Positions 51,106-61,138 are shown, counted from the stretch's first letter. The stretch is 64,000 nt of DNA from Halosegnis marinus (GCF_029338355.1 NZ_CP119802.1:2418001-2482000), one strand, 5' to 3'. Notes: generated by a model from the letters alone, not told the origin. A program made the numbers and translations.

Positions 51106-52536
51106 ATGGACACCGCAGTCGTCTGGTTCCGCCGGGACCTCCGCCTCCACGACAACGAGACGCTCGTCCGCGCGCTCGCCGACGCCGACGAGGTCGTTCC
51201 GCTGTACGTCTTCGACCCCGACGAGTACGCCGACTCGCGGTACGTCGAGGAGCCCAAGACCGGCCCCTACCGGGCGCGGTTCGTCCGCGAGAGCGTCGCG
51301 GACCTCCGGGCGAACCTCCGGGCGCGCGGCGGCGACCTGCTCGTCCGTCACGGCGACCCGCGCGAGGTCGTCCCCGCCGTCGCGAGCGAGTACGACGCCG
51401 ACGCCGCCTACGCCCAGACGATGCCGGCGACCGAGGAACTGACCGTCGAGAACGGGACGAAGGCCGCGCTCGCGGAGGACGGCGTCCCCCTCGAACGGTT
51501 CTGGACGCACACGCTGTACCACGTCAACGACCTCCCGACCCCCGTAGACGACATCGCGGACACGTACACGCCGTGGCGCAAGGAGGTGGAGAACGGCGCC
51601 GAGGTGCGCGAGACATTCGAGACGCCCCCGAGCGTCCCGACCCCGGAGTTCGACCCCGGCGACCTCCCGTCGCTCGACGACCTCGGCATCGAGGGACGCG
51701 ACGTGGACGACCGCGCGGCCATCGACTTCCGTGGCGGCGAGTCGGCGGGTCGCGAGCGGCTCCAGGCGTACGTCTGGGAGGCGGACCGCCTGCGACGGTA
51801 CAAGGAGACGCGCAACGGCCTGCTCGGCCCGGACTTCTCCTCGAAGCTCTCCGCGTGGCTCTCGCAGGGCTGTCTCTCGCCGCGGTACGTGAGCGAGGAG
51901 GTGGACCGCTACGAGGCCGAGCGCGTCGCCAACGACTCGACGTACTGGCTCGTCTTCGAACTCCTGTGGCGCGACTTCTTCCAGTTCCAGTTCATCAAAC
52001 ACGGCGGCGACTTCTTCGGCGAGCAGGGCATCCGCGGGAGCGCCGCGGGCAAGGAGTGGCGGCGCGACGGGGCCGCCTTCGAGCGATGGGCCGCGGGCGA
52101 GACGGGCGTCCCGTTCGTGGACGCGAACATGCGGGAACTGAACGAGACCGGGTACATGAGCAATCGGGGCCGACAGAACGTCGCCTCGTTCCTCGCGGAC
52201 GTGCTCGGCATCGACTGGCGGCGGGGGGCCGCGTACTTCGAGTCGCGGCTCACGGACTACGACGTCTGCTCGAACTGGGGGAACTGGGCGTACCAGGCGG
52301 GCGTCGGCAACGACTCGCGGGACAACTACTTCAACGTCCTCTCGCAGGCCGAGCGGTACGACTCGAACGCGGAGTACGTGACCCACTGGCTCCCGGAACT
52401 CGACGGCCTCCCGCCGGAGTTCGCCCACCGGCCGTGGCGGATGGACGAGGGGACGCAAGCGGAGTACGGCGTCCAGCTCGGGCTCGACTACCCCGCGCCG
52501 ATGCTCGACGTGGAGGAGTGGTACCGGATGCACTGA
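51106..52536 (+). CDS. cryptochrome/photolyase family protein, DASH type
   Basis: This 476-residue FAD flavoprotein has an N-terminal alpha/beta antenna domain (WFRRDLRLHDNETL, 8-21) and a helical FAD domain with YKETRNGLLGPDFSSKLS, WLSQGCLSPRYVSEE, NDSTYWLVFELLWRDFFQF and the DASH-diagnostic DYDVCSNWGNWAYQAGVGND. DASH cryptochromes repair cyclobutane dimers in single-stranded or looped DNA. This suits a light-exposed halophile. A GCTTTT box is centred 27 bases upstream of the ATG. Confidence 0.92.
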   Translation: MDTAVVWFRRDLRLHDNETLVRALADADEVVPLYVFDPDEYADSRYVEEPKTGPYRARFVRESVADLRANLRARGGDLLVRHGDPREVVPAVASEYDADAAYAQTMPATEELTVENGTKAALAEDGVPLERFWTHTLYHVNDLPTPVDDIADTYTPWRKEVENGAEVRETFETPPSVPTPEFDPGDLPSLDDLGIEGRDVDDRAAIDFRGGESAGRERLQAYVWEADRLRRYKETRNGLLGPDFSSKLSAWLSQGCLSPRYVSEEVDRYEAERVANDSTYWLVFELLWRDFFQFQFIKHGGDFFGEQGIRGSAAGKEWRRDGAAFERWAAGETGVPFVDANMRELNETGYMSNRGRQNVASFLADVLGIDWRRGAAYFESRLTDYDVCSNWGNWAYQAGVGNDSRDNYFNVLSQAERYDSNAEYVTHWLPELDGLPPEFAHRPWRMDEGTQAEYGVQLGLDYPAPMLDVEEWYRMH

Positions 52537-52547
52537 CCCCCTGAAGA

Positions 52548-52554
52548 GCTATAC
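52548..52554 (+). promoter_or_regulatory. TATA box of the four-helix membrane protein gene
   Basis: GCTATAC is centred 26 bases before the ATG at 52577, which favours this ATG over the in-frame GTG at 52571. Confidence 0.55.
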
Positions 52555-52576
52555 GGGCGGGGGAGTCACCGTGTGC

Positions 52577-53020
52577 ATGGCTCTCGCCCTCGGCCTGCGG
52601 ACCGCGCTCCTCGGCGCACGCCGCCCCCGCGACCACGTCGGTGCGGTCGGACTCCTCGCGATCGCGGCCTTCGTCGCCTCGCTCGGCGGCTACCTCGCGC
52701 GGCTATACGAGCCGACGGGCGGCGTCCTCCTCGTGCCGTTCTGGGCCGCGGTCGTCGCCGTCGCCGGCGGGGCGGTCGCGGGGCTCGCCCGGACGGGGCT
52801 CCCGAGCGCGGTCCTGTTCGCCGTCGCCGCGATGCTCGGGTTCGGCGTGGACGACGCGTTCCTCGACGGGGGGACGGTCGTCGAGGGACTGACGTACCTC
52901 CTCCGGCCGAACGTGGTCGGCGCGCTCGGCGTCCTCGCGGCGCTGTTCGGGGGTGTCGGGTTCATTTTCGGAACGACAGTGTGGGGCGCGGGAGAAGTCG
53001 GGCGGCGAGCGGTCGCGTGA
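52577..53020 (+). CDS. multi-pass membrane protein of unknown function
   Basis: This 147-residue protein has about four predicted transmembrane helices (GAVGLLAIAAFVASLGG, VPFWAAVVAVAGGAVAG, AVLFAVAAMLGFGV and the C-terminal GALGVLAALFGGVGFIFG) and few charged residues. I do not recognise it. Its stop is one base from the end of the convergent acyl-CoA synthetase. Confidence 0.7.
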   Translation: MALALGLRTALLGARRPRDHVGAVGLLAIAAFVASLGGYLARLYEPTGGVLLVPFWAAVVAVAGGAVAGLARTGLPSAVLFAVAAMLGFGVDDAFLDGGTVVEGLTYLLRPNVVGALGVLAALFGGVGFIFGTTVWGAGEVGRRAVA

Positions 53021-53021
53021 C

Positions 53022-55004
53022 CTACTCGTCGTCGCGGCCGTATATCTCCTCGACCTTGTGCTCGTAGCGGTCGAGGACGTTCCGGCGCTTGATCTTCATC
53101 GACGGGGTGAGCAGGTCGTTGTCCGGCGTCCACTCCGTGCCGACGACGCGGAACTCCTTGATGCGCTCGTGCTTGGCGAGGTCGGCGTTGACCGCGTCCA
53201 CCTCCTCGCGTATCCACTCGACGACGCGCTCGTCGGTTGCCAGTTCCTCGGGGTCGTCGGGCAGGTCGAGGTCGTTGCGCTCGGCCCACCGGGCCATCGC
53301 CTCCATGTCGGGGACGAACAGCGCCGAGATGAACTTCTCGTTGTCGCCGAGCACCATCGCCTGCGCGATGCGCTCGCTGGTGGCGAACTCGTCCTCGATG
53401 GGGCCGGGCGCGACGTTCTTCCCGGTGTCGAGCACGAGCACCTGCTTGAGGCGGTCGTGGTAGACGAGGTAGCCGTCGTCCGTCGCCTCGATGATGTCGC
53501 CCGTGCGGAACCACGGGTCGCCGCCGTCGTCGGCCTCGGTGAACGAACTCTCCGTCGCGTCCGGCCGGTTCCAGTAGCCGTCGGTGACGTTCGGGCCGCG
53601 GAGCAGGAGTTCGCCGATGTCGCCGGTCGCCTTCTCCATCTGGTCGGCCGAGACGACGCTCGCGTCGAGCTTCCCCTCCATGCCGACCATCAGCGGGCCG
53701 AGCGTGCCGGGGCGGAGGTCCTCCGGCGGGTTCGTCGTGGCGACCGGCGAGGTCTCCGTGAGGCCGTACCCCTCGTGGATGGGGAGGCCCATCCCCTCGA
53801 ACAGCTCCGCGAGCCGCTGGGAGAGCGAGCCGCCGCCCGAGGTGAACATCTCGATGTTGCCGCCCATCGACTCCTTCACGGTGGAGTAGACGAGGCGGTC
53901 GGCGACGGCGTGCTTCGCGCGCAGGACGGCCCCCGGGCGCTCCGTGCGCGACCACTCGCGGGCGACGCCGACGGCCCACTCGAAGATGGACTCGCTCACC
54001 GAGGAGCCGCTGGCCTGCTCGCGCATCGACGCGAAGATGCGCTCGTACACCCGCGGGACGGAGTTCGCGGAGGTGGGGCCGACCGCCTCGATGTCCTCCG
54101 CGACGGTGTCGGTCGACTCGGCGTACGCGACGGTGACGCCGGACGCGAACATCACGAAGTGGCCGGAGGTGCGCTCGTACACGTGGGCGAGCGGGAGGAA
54201 GGAGAGCACGCGGGAGTCCGTGTCGAGCGTGGGAACGTCGGGGCCGCGGTCCGGGCGGGGGCCGAAGCGGCGGCGTACCTGGTTCACGTTCGAGCGGAAG
54301 TTCGCGTGCGTGAGCTGGACGCCCTTGGGGCGGCCCGTCGTCCCGGACGTGTAAATGAGCGAGGCGAGGTCGGCGGGGTCGATGGCGTCGACCCACTCGT
54401 CGACGGCGTCGGCGTCGTAGGCGTCGGCGCCGAGGTCGTACACGTCGGCGAGCGTGTACACGTCGTCGCGGTCCTCGTACCCCTCGTACTCGTCGATGAC
54501 GACGACGAACCCGAGGTCGAGGTCGTCCTCGACGGAGGCCACGGTGTCGAGCAGTTCCCCGTTCTCGCAGACGACGCCGGTCGCGCCGGGGTCGTCGAGG
54601 AGGTACTCGACCTGCTCCGCCGACGACTCGGTGTACACCGTCGTGACGGTCGCGCCCGCGGTCAGGAGCGCGAGGTCGGACTGGGCCCACTCCATTCGCG
54701 TGTCGGCGTAGATGCCGACGCGGTCGCCGTGCTCGACGCCGAGTTCGCGGAAACCGGTCGCCAGCCGTCGGACGATGTCGCCCATCTCGTCGTAGGTGAT
54801 GGAGCCCCACTCGCCGGCCGGCGGTTCCGGAACGACGTCGGGGGCGAGCGAACGGTCGTACACGCCGCTCTTGAACCACTGGGCGTCGAGCGAGCCGTTC
54901 CGGTCGACGCTGTCGAGGAACATCCGCGGCAGTACCGACTCCCCGATGACCTCGTCCTCGTGGCTCGCCTCCGCGCGGAACCACTCCGTATCTGTGGAAA
55001 TCAT
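53022..55004 (-). CDS. long-chain acyl-CoA synthetase (AMP-forming)
   Basis: This 660-residue ANL-superfamily enzyme ligates fatty acids to CoA with ATP. The P-loop reads SLIYTSGTTGRPKGVQLTH, later motifs are EGYGLTETSP, GYWNRPDATESSF and the hinge/lid RTGDIIEATDDGYLVYHDRLKQ, ending in a Lys region SMKIKRRNVL that adenylates. The N-terminal 60 residues are a large archaeal/actinobacterial-type extension. Its neighbours (beta-oxidation genes at 57-60 kb) suggest activation of fatty acids for degradation or membrane-lipid remodelling. ATG at 55004. Confidence 0.92.
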   Translation of the reverse strand: MISTDTEWFRAEASHEDEVIGESVLPRMFLDSVDRNGSLDAQWFKSGVYDRSLAPDVVPEPPAGEWGSITYDEMGDIVRRLATGFRELGVEHGDRVGIYADTRMEWAQSDLALLTAGATVTTVYTESSAEQVEYLLDDPGATGVVCENGELLDTVASVEDDLDLGFVVVIDEYEGYEDRDDVYTLADVYDLGADAYDADAVDEWVDAIDPADLASLIYTSGTTGRPKGVQLTHANFRSNVNQVRRRFGPRPDRGPDVPTLDTDSRVLSFLPLAHVYERTSGHFVMFASGVTVAYAESTDTVAEDIEAVGPTSANSVPRVYERIFASMREQASGSSVSESIFEWAVGVAREWSRTERPGAVLRAKHAVADRLVYSTVKESMGGNIEMFTSGGGSLSQRLAELFEGMGLPIHEGYGLTETSPVATTNPPEDLRPGTLGPLMVGMEGKLDASVVSADQMEKATGDIGELLLRGPNVTDGYWNRPDATESSFTEADDGGDPWFRTGDIIEATDDGYLVYHDRLKQVLVLDTGKNVAPGPIEDEFATSERIAQAMVLGDNEKFISALFVPDMEAMARWAERNDLDLPDDPEELATDERVVEWIREEVDAVNADLAKHERIKEFRVVGTEWTPDNDLLTPSMKIKRRNVLDRYEHKVEEIYGRDDE

Positions 55005-55144
55005 TCGTTACCGACCGATACGACGGCAGGGTCTTGAATGTAAGCTATCCTGACGGGTCGAGAAGTCGAACGTCGGCGTGCGTAGCGTGTGCGGCCCGTT
55101 CCCCCGCGGGCCGCGGGTGCATCCCTCTGCGGTCACTCCGCGCG

Positions 55145-55576
55145 TCAGTCGATGTCGATACGGCGGCTGTCGTCCTCGGCCTCGTCGTCGAGCGCCGGGA
55201 GGCGCACTTCGAGGACGCCGTTGCGGTAGGTGGCCTCGATGCCGTCCTCGACGACCTCGCCGGGGACGCGGACGGACTCGTTCACGCGGCGCGAGCGGGA
55301 GAGCGCACCGTGTTCGTCCGACTCGGAGACCTCGTGGCTCGCGGCGAGGTGGAGCATCCCGTCGTGGAAGCGGAGGTCTATCTCCTCCTTCTCGAAGCCC
55401 GGCAGGTCCGCGAGGACGACGTAGTGGTCGCCGTCGCGGTCCACGCTGAGGTGCGCGCCGGAGCGCGCGCCCCACGACCGGACGTCGTCGACACCCTCGT
55501 ACATCGAGCGTCGCATGCTCTCCATCATTCGGTCCATCTCGTCGAACACGTCGAAGGGGTATCGTCGGTCAGCCAT
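55145..55576 (-). CDS. Hsp20/alpha-crystallin small heat-shock protein
   Basis: This 143-residue protein has an N-terminal arm (VFDEMDRMMESMRRS), an alpha-crystallin domain (about 42-130: HLSVDRDGDHYVVLADLPGFEKEEIDL, VRVPGEVVEDGIEATYRNGVLEVRLP) and a C-terminal RRIDID in the place of the usual I-x-I anchor. It prevents aggregation of unfolding proteins. The AGGTTTAATA box on the minus strand lies about 39 bases before the ATG, giving a leader of about a dozen bases, a common arrangement for haloarchaeal heat-shock genes. Confidence 0.93.
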   Translation of the reverse strand: MADRRYPFDVFDEMDRMMESMRRSMYEGVDDVRSWGARSGAHLSVDRDGDHYVVLADLPGFEKEEIDLRFHDGMLHLAASHEVSESDEHGALSRSRRVNESVRVPGEVVEDGIEATYRNGVLEVRLPALDDEAEDDSRRIDID

Positions 55577-55610
55577 TCTGTTTCACCGACCACTTGGAGG
55601 CGCTATCCGA

Positions 55611-55618
55611 TATTAAAC
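55611..55618 (-). promoter_or_regulatory. TATA box of the Hsp20 gene
   Basis: GTTTAATA on the minus strand; transcription would start near 55588, about 12 bases before the ATG at 55576. Confidence 0.55.
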
Positions 55619-55633
55619 CTCGCGAGCATTGTG

Positions 55634-56869
55634 CTAACTCGTCGCCGACCCGGCGTCGGCGGCCACCGGCCCCCGCCACGCGATGAGCAGCGCCGCGCCG
55701 ACGAGGAGGGCGCCGCCCGCGACGGCGAGCGCGAACAGCGGGGAGACGAGGTCGGAGACGTAACCGCTCGCCAGCTGGAACGGGACGACGGCGAGGCCGC
55801 TCACCATCGCCATCGCCGACAGCACCGTCGCGCGGCCCGCGGTCTCGATGCGGTCGTTGACGTACTGGCCCGCGAACGAGCGCGTCACGTCCGAGAGCCC
55901 GCGCACGAGCAGGAACGTCGGGAGCGCGAGCAGCGGGACGAGGTACATCCCGACGAGGGCCCCGCCGACGACGAACGGGAGCGCGAGGAACCACAGCCGC
56001 AGGCCGACCCGCTCGCGGATGGCCCCGGTGTAGTAGCTCAGCCCCGCGCCGACGAGGCTGTACGCCGCGTAGAACCACCCGAGCAGGGGCTCGACCTGTG
56101 CGCGGGCGACGCCGGCGTCCACGACCACCGTCTCGAATATCGGCTGCAGGAAGACGAACACGAGGTACGTGACGGCCGCGTACAGCACGTAGTAGTAGAC
56201 GACGAACGGCGCGATGTTCGGGCGCGAGAGCGTGTCGCGGACGAGCGTGAGCGTCTCGCGCAGGCCCATGCGTTCCGACTCCTCGTAGCTCTCCGACTCG
56301 TCGACCGTGAGCAGGACGCCGACGCCGAGCGCGGTCACCCCCGCCGCGACGAACCACGGGTACGAGAGGTCGATGCCGCCGAGGTACCCCCCGACGACGG
56401 CCGCGCCGGCCCCGACGGCGAGCGCGACGGACTCCCCGCGGCCCCGTACGCCCGCGAAGTCGTCGCCGGTCAGGTCGTCGGTCAGCGTGTCGTAGAGCCA
56501 CGCGTCCTCGCTCCCCGAGCGGAAGTTGTACCCCATCGACCAGCAGACGTAGAGGGCCGCGAGCGCGAGAAACGACTCCGCGAGCCCGATGGCGAACAGG
56601 GTCGCGGAGATGAGCGCGGTGCCGGCGAGTAGGCTGTTGCGCCGGCCCAGCCGGTCGCCGAGGTAGCCGGTCGGTATCTCGCCCAGCAGGGTCGTGAGGT
56701 TGTACAGCGCCTCCAGCACCGCTATCTGGGTGAACGTCAGCCCCTGCGCGAGGAAGAAGAGGTACATCACCGGCCGGTAGAACTCCACCGCCTTCGTCGC
56801 CTTGTAGAGGTAGTACTTCGCCACGCTCGCGGGAGGACGGCGGGCGGACGCGAGCAACGGAACGGTCAC
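55634..56869 (-). CDS. major facilitator superfamily transporter
   Basis: This 411-residue protein has 11-12 hydrophobic helices and an MFS signature after helix 2: GEIPTGYLGDRLGRRNSLL (about 64-82). The N-terminus KYYLYKATKAVEFYRPVMYLFFLAQGLTF is typical of a drug/sugar-like subgroup. It probably exports or imports a small molecule; the substrate cannot be predicted. GTG start; a box read as GTTTATC on the minus strand lies about 26 bases upstream. Confidence 0.9.
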   Translation of the reverse strand: MTVPLLASARRPPASVAKYYLYKATKAVEFYRPVMYLFFLAQGLTFTQIAVLEALYNLTTLLGEIPTGYLGDRLGRRNSLLAGTALISATLFAIGLAESFLALAALYVCWSMGYNFRSGSEDAWLYDTLTDDLTGDDFAGVRGRGESVALAVGAGAAVVGGYLGGIDLSYPWFVAAGVTALGVGVLLTVDESESYEESERMGLRETLTLVRDTLSRPNIAPFVVYYYVLYAAVTYLVFVFLQPIFETVVVDAGVARAQVEPLLGWFYAAYSLVGAGLSYYTGAIRERVGLRLWFLALPFVVGGALVGMYLVPLLALPTFLLVRGLSDVTRSFAGQYVNDRIETAGRATVLSAMAMVSGLAVVPFQLASGYVSDLVSPLFALAVAGGALLVGAALLIAWRGPVAADAGSATS

Positions 56870-56941
56870 GGCCGATGGTGAGAGGGGGGAGATAAACGCG
56901 TTGCGCTACCGCCGTAGCTCGACGGGCGAGGTCGGAAGGAG

Positions 56942-57016
<75 letters not shown>

Positions 57017-57066
57017 CTTCGGTTCGGCGTACCGGAGAAATCCGTATAAGGGTTCCGTTCCGGACT

Positions 57067-59040
57067 CTACTTCCCCTCGAACTCGGGTTCCCCGTCGCCC
57101 ATGAACGCCGTGATGCCCTCCATCAGGTCGTCCGTGCCCATCAGGTGGCCGAACGACTGCGCCTCCAGTTCGAGGCCGGCGTCGACGTCCTCCCAGCCGC
57201 GCAGCATCGCCTTCTTCGTGAGCGCGCGCGAGACCGGCGGGCCGCCCGCCATCTCGGCGGCGAGTTCGTGGGCACGCTCCTCGAACTCGTCGTTGGCGAC
57301 GACCTCGTTCACCACGTCGTAGTCGTACATGGTGTCGGCGTCGAACCGCTCCGCGGTGAGGATGATCTCCTTCGCGCGGGACATGCCGACGAGCCGCTGG
57401 AGCCGCTGGGTGCCGCCCCACCCGGGCAGGAGGCCGAGGTTGTGCTCGGGGAGGCCGAGCTCCGAGCGCTCGGAGGCGAGCCGGTAGTCACAGCACATCG
57501 CGAGTTCGAAGCCGCCGCCGAGCGCGAAGCCGTCGATGGCCGCGACGACGGGCAGCGGCGACTCCTCGAACGCCCCGAACGTCTCCTGGCCCTTCCGGGA
57601 GAGCTCGATGCCGTCGAGCGGGCTGGCAGAGGAGGCCATCGAGGTCACGTCCGCGCCCGCGGAGAACGCGCGGTCGCCCTTGCCGGTGATGAGGACGGCG
57701 CGCACCTCGTCGTCGTCCTCGAACTCGTCGAGGGCGGCCCGGAGCTCGTCGAGCATCTCGGGGTTCATCGTGTTCATCCGCGCCTCCCGGGAGAGGACGA
57801 TATGGCCGACCATCTCGCCGGGGTACTCCACCTCGATGTTGGTGAACTCGGGCGCGTCGTCGTCGGCGTCGTCGCCGCCGTGGAAGCCGCCTGCCTCGGC
57901 GGCCTCGCGCAGCGCGGGGCTCACCTCGAAGCGCGGGTGGCCGCGCTCCTCGTGGAGCTCCTCCAGCGTCTCGACGAGCTTGTCGAGGCCGATGTCGTCG
58001 GCCATCTTCGCGGGGCCGTCCGGGTAGCCCGCGCCGAGCATGACGGCGCGGTCGATATCCGTCGGGTTCGAGACGTCCTTCTCGACGAGGTGGGCGACCT
58101 CGTTGGCCATGACGGCCGCGAGCCGCTTCGTGACGGCCTCGCTGCCGGCGTCCGTGGGAACGTCGGCCCCGTCGCCGTCCTCGTAGTCGTAGAAGCCCTT
58201 GCCGGACTTCTTGCCGTAGTTCTCCGTCTCGACCGTCTCGGCGAGGAACGGAGCCGGCTCGTAGGCGTCGCCGAGCACCTCGTGGAGGTACTCCAGGACG
58301 TGGTGGATGACGTCGATGCCGGTGAGGTCGGCGAGTTCGAACGCGCCCATCGGGAGGCCCATGTCGAACTTCGTCGTGGAGTCGATCTCCGCGACGGTGG
58401 CGTCCTCCTCCGACACCATCCAGCAGGCCTCGTTCATCAGCGGGACGAGGATGCGGTTGACGATGAAGCCGGGCGAGTCCTTGTGGACGCGCACGGGCGT
58501 CTTGCCGAACGCCTCCGCGAGTTCCTCGACGGCCGAGAGCGTTTCCTCGGAGGAGTGCTTCCCGGAGATGACCTCGACCAGCTGCATCCGCACGGGCGGG
58601 TTGAAGAAGTGCATCCCGCAGAACTGCTCGGGGCGCTCCGTGACCTCCGACAGCTCCGTGATGGACAGCGAGGAGGTGTTCGTCGCGAATAGGGCGCGGT
58701 CCGGCGCGTGCTCCTCGACCTCGTTGTACACGTCCTTCTTTATCTCCATCTTCTCCGGGACGGCCTCGATGACCACGTCGGCGTCGGCGACGGCCTCCTC
58801 GACCGGGACGACGGGCGTGATGCGCTCCTCGGCCGCCTCGGCGTCCTCCTCGCTTATCTGCTCCTTCTCGGCGAGCTTGTCGAGCGACCAGACGATCTGG
58901 TCGTAGCCGTTCTGCACGAACTCCTCCTTGATGTCGCGCAGGAACACGTCGTAGCCCGCGAGCGCCGCGACCTCCGCGATGCCGTGACCCATGTTGCCGG
59001 CCCCGAGCACCGCGACGGTCTCGATGTCCTCGAATTCCAT
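57067..59040 (-). CDS. fused 3-hydroxyacyl-CoA dehydrogenase / enoyl-CoA hydratase
   Basis: This 657-residue bifunctional protein has a 3-hydroxyacyl-CoA dehydrogenase N-terminus (NAD motif VAVLGAGNMGHG, 9-20; CGMHFFNPPVRMQLVEVI; KDSPGFIVNRIL) and a C-terminal crotonase domain from about residue 400 (oxyanion loops TGKGDRAFSAGADVT and IDGFALGGGFELAMCCDYRLA; the catalytic glutamate region PEHNLGLLPGWGGTQRL). Bacterial FadB/FadJ have the reverse order, hydratase first; this one is the dehydrogenase-first type found in archaea. It performs two consecutive beta-oxidation steps. ATG at 59040. Confidence 0.94.
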   Translation of the reverse strand: MEFEDIETVAVLGAGNMGHGIAEVAALAGYDVFLRDIKEEFVQNGYDQIVWSLDKLAEKEQISEEDAEAAEERITPVVPVEEAVADADVVIEAVPEKMEIKKDVYNEVEEHAPDRALFATNTSSLSITELSEVTERPEQFCGMHFFNPPVRMQLVEVISGKHSSEETLSAVEELAEAFGKTPVRVHKDSPGFIVNRILVPLMNEACWMVSEEDATVAEIDSTTKFDMGLPMGAFELADLTGIDVIHHVLEYLHEVLGDAYEPAPFLAETVETENYGKKSGKGFYDYEDGDGADVPTDAGSEAVTKRLAAVMANEVAHLVEKDVSNPTDIDRAVMLGAGYPDGPAKMADDIGLDKLVETLEELHEERGHPRFEVSPALREAAEAGGFHGGDDADDDAPEFTNIEVEYPGEMVGHIVLSREARMNTMNPEMLDELRAALDEFEDDDEVRAVLITGKGDRAFSAGADVTSMASSASPLDGIELSRKGQETFGAFEESPLPVVAAIDGFALGGGFELAMCCDYRLASERSELGLPEHNLGLLPGWGGTQRLQRLVGMSRAKEIILTAERFDADTMYDYDVVNEVVANDEFEERAHELAAEMAGGPPVSRALTKKAMLRGWEDVDAGLELEAQSFGHLMGTDDLMEGITAFMGDGEPEFEGK

Positions 59041-59226
59041 GAACACCCGAACCTCTCTCGGCGCGCGTTTCAACGTTTCCGTCGCCCGAATCGGCAACCC
59101 CGCGCCCGTGGTTCGGGGTTTACGCACGAGGGGTCGCCGACCGCCCCCGAAACCGTAAACACCGCGTGCGTTGTCGGGAGTGGAAAACGCCCGCCTCCGG
59201 GCCGCTACGGGTCGTTAGTGAGGTGG

Positions 59227-59233
59227 GTTTATG
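59227..59233 (+). promoter_or_regulatory. TATA box of the acyl-CoA dehydrogenase gene
   Basis: GTTTATG is centred 28 bases before the ATG at 59258, in the 217-bp region between two divergent beta-oxidation genes. Confidence 0.6.
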
Positions 59234-59257
59234 TAGGTCCGTCCGAAGCAGTGAGCC

Positions 59258-60412
59258 ATGGACTTCGATCTGTCCGAGGAACAACGACAGCTCAAGAACG
59301 AGGTGGCACGGTTCGCCGAGGAGGAGGTGAAGCCGGTCGCCAAGGAGTACGACCGCGCCGAGAAGTACCCGTTCGAGGTCGTGGACAAGGCCGCGGAGAT
59401 GGGCCTGCTCGCCCCGCAGATACCCTTCGACTACGGCGGTGCGGGCTACTCGACGCTCGACCTCGCGGTCATCATCGAGGAACTGTTCGCCGCGGACCCC
59501 GGCATCGGGCTCTGTCTCACCTCCACCGGCTTCGGGAGCGAGGCCATCATCGAGTTCGGCACCGAGGAGCAGAAGGAGGAGTACCTCCCGCGCATCGCGA
59601 GCGGCGACGCCATCTGCGGCGCGGCCATCTCCGAGCCGGACACCGGCTCCGACGTCTCCTCGGTCTCGACGCGCGCCGAGAAGGACGGCGACGAGTGGGT
59701 CATCAACGGCAACAAGATGTGGATCACCAACGGCTCCGTCGGCGACTTCTACGTCGTCCTCTGTAAGACGGACCCCGACGCCGAGGGCCGCTACAACGGC
59801 TTCTCGCAGATCATCATCGAGTCCGACCGCGACGGCTTCGAGGCCGACAAGATCACGGGCAAGCTCGGCATCCGCGCCTCCGACACCGCCGAACTCCTCT
59901 TCGACGACGTGCGCGTCCCCGAGGAGAACCTCGTCGGCACGCGCGGCGCCGGCTTCCTCCAGCAGATGCAGTTCTTCGACGAGACGCGGACCGGCGTCGC
60001 GGCGCAGGCCGTCGGCATCGCCCGCGGCGCGGCCGAGCGCGCGCTGGAGTACGCGAAGCAGCGCGAGCAGTTCGGCCGCCCCATCGGCGACTTCCAGGCC
60101 GTCCAGCACAAGCTCGCGGACATGCACACCCGCACCGAGGCGGCCCGCCAGCTGACCTACAAGTCCGCGTGGTCCGTGGACAACAAGGAGGAACAGCTGA
60201 CGACGCTCGCCTCGATGGCGAAGGAGTTCGCCTCCCGCGTCGCCGTCGACGCCGCGAACGAGGCCGTCCAGATCCACGGCGGCTCCGGCTACGTGGACGA
60301 CTTCGACGTGGAGCGCTACTACCGCGACGCCAAGATCACCCAGATCTACGAGGGTACCACGGAGATACAGAAGAACATCATCGCGCGCGAACTGCTCGGC
60401 AAGGGCTTCTGA
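59258..60412 (+). CDS. acyl-CoA dehydrogenase
   Basis: This 384-residue FAD enzyme catalyses the first dehydrogenation of beta-oxidation. The three-domain pattern is clear: an N-terminal helical domain ([16 protein letters not shown]), a middle beta domain with [13 protein letters not shown] and [13 protein letters not shown], and a C-terminal helical domain with AMKREQFGR-type sequence [20 protein letters not shown], the [11 protein letters not shown] motif and a [17 protein letters not shown] tail containing the catalytic glutamate region. It is transcribed divergently from the hydratase/dehydrogenase fusion, 217 bases away. Substrate chain length unknown. Confidence 0.94.
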   Translation: MDFDLSEEQRQLKNEVARFAEEEVKPVAKEYDRAEKYPFEVVDKAAEMGLLAPQIPFDYGGAGYSTLDLAVIIEELFAADPGIGLCLTSTGFGSEAIIEFGTEEQKEEYLPRIASGDAICGAAISEPDTGSDVSSVSTRAEKDGDEWVINGNKMWITNGSVGDFYVVLCKTDPDAEGRYNGFSQIIIESDRDGFEADKITGKLGIRASDTAELLFDDVRVPEENLVGTRGAGFLQQMQFFDETRTGVAAQAVGIARGAAERALEYAKQREQFGRPIGDFQAVQHKLADMHTRTEAARQLTYKSAWSVDNKEEQLTTLASMAKEFASRVAVDAANEAVQIHGGSGYVDDFDVERYYRDAKITQIYEGTTEIQKNIIARELLGKGF

Positions 60413-60625
60413 AGGCCCGAACCCGCCCGAAACTCGCTCCGCCCGCATCGCCCGCCCGACACCTTTTCACGCCCCCGCCGTCTCGACCGGGGTATGTTCG
60501 GCCACTCCCGCCGTGGTCGCCCCGCCCGCCAGCCGACGGTCCGTGCCGTCGGTCCCTGTCGCCGTCGCTGATTCTCCCTCGCGCGCCCCGTCCGCAGACC
60601 ACACCCCCGACAGCGACACCACACT

Positions 60626-61135
60626 ATGTTCGACAGACTCCGCGACGACGTCCGTACCGCGCTCGACACCGACCCCGCCGCCACCTCGACGGCCGAGGCG
60701 CTCCTGTATCCCGGCCTGCACGCCGTCTGGCTCCACGTCTACCTCTGCGGGCCGCTGTGGGGGCGCGGCCACCGACTCCTCGCGCGCTTCCTCTCGCAGG
60801 TCGTCCGCTTTCTCACCGGCGTCGAGATACACCCGGGCGCGACGCTCGGCCGCCGCGTGTTCGTCGACCACGGGATAGGCGTCGTCGTCGGGGAGACGGC
60901 CGAGGTGGGCGACGACGTGAACATGTACCACGGCGTCACGCTCGGCGGGCGGTCGAGCGAGCGCACGAAGCGCCACCCGACCGTCGAATCGGGCGTCACC
61001 CTCGGGGCGAACGCGACGCTCGTCGGGGCGATAACCGTCGGCGAGGGCGCCACAGTGGGCGCGGGCGCGGTCGTCGTCGATGACGTGCCGGCGGGCGCGA
61101 CGGTCGCCGGGAACCCGGCGCGGCGCGTGGACTGA
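60626..61135 (+). CDS. cysE: serine O-acetyltransferase
   Basis: This 169-residue left-handed beta-helix enzyme acetylates serine, the first step of cysteine synthesis. It has an N-terminal helical part (DRLRDDVRTALDTDPAA, LLYPGLHAVWLH), then hexapeptide turns with GVEIHPGATLGRRVFVDHG, the active-site His pair in YHGVTLGGR, and GAGAVVVDDVPAGATVAGNPARRVD at the end. It is shorter than E. coli CysE, matching the EpsC-type. The 213 bases before it (60413-60625) carry no gene. The stop is 3 bases from that of the convergent glycosylase. Confidence 0.93.
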   Translation: MFDRLRDDVRTALDTDPAATSTAEALLYPGLHAVWLHVYLCGPLWGRGHRLLARFLSQVVRFLTGVEIHPGATLGRRVFVDHGIGVVVGETAEVGDDVNMYHGVTLGGRSSERTKRHPTVESGVTLGANATLVGAITVGEGATVGAGAVVVDDVPAGATVAGNPARRVD

Positions 61136-61138
61136 GCG

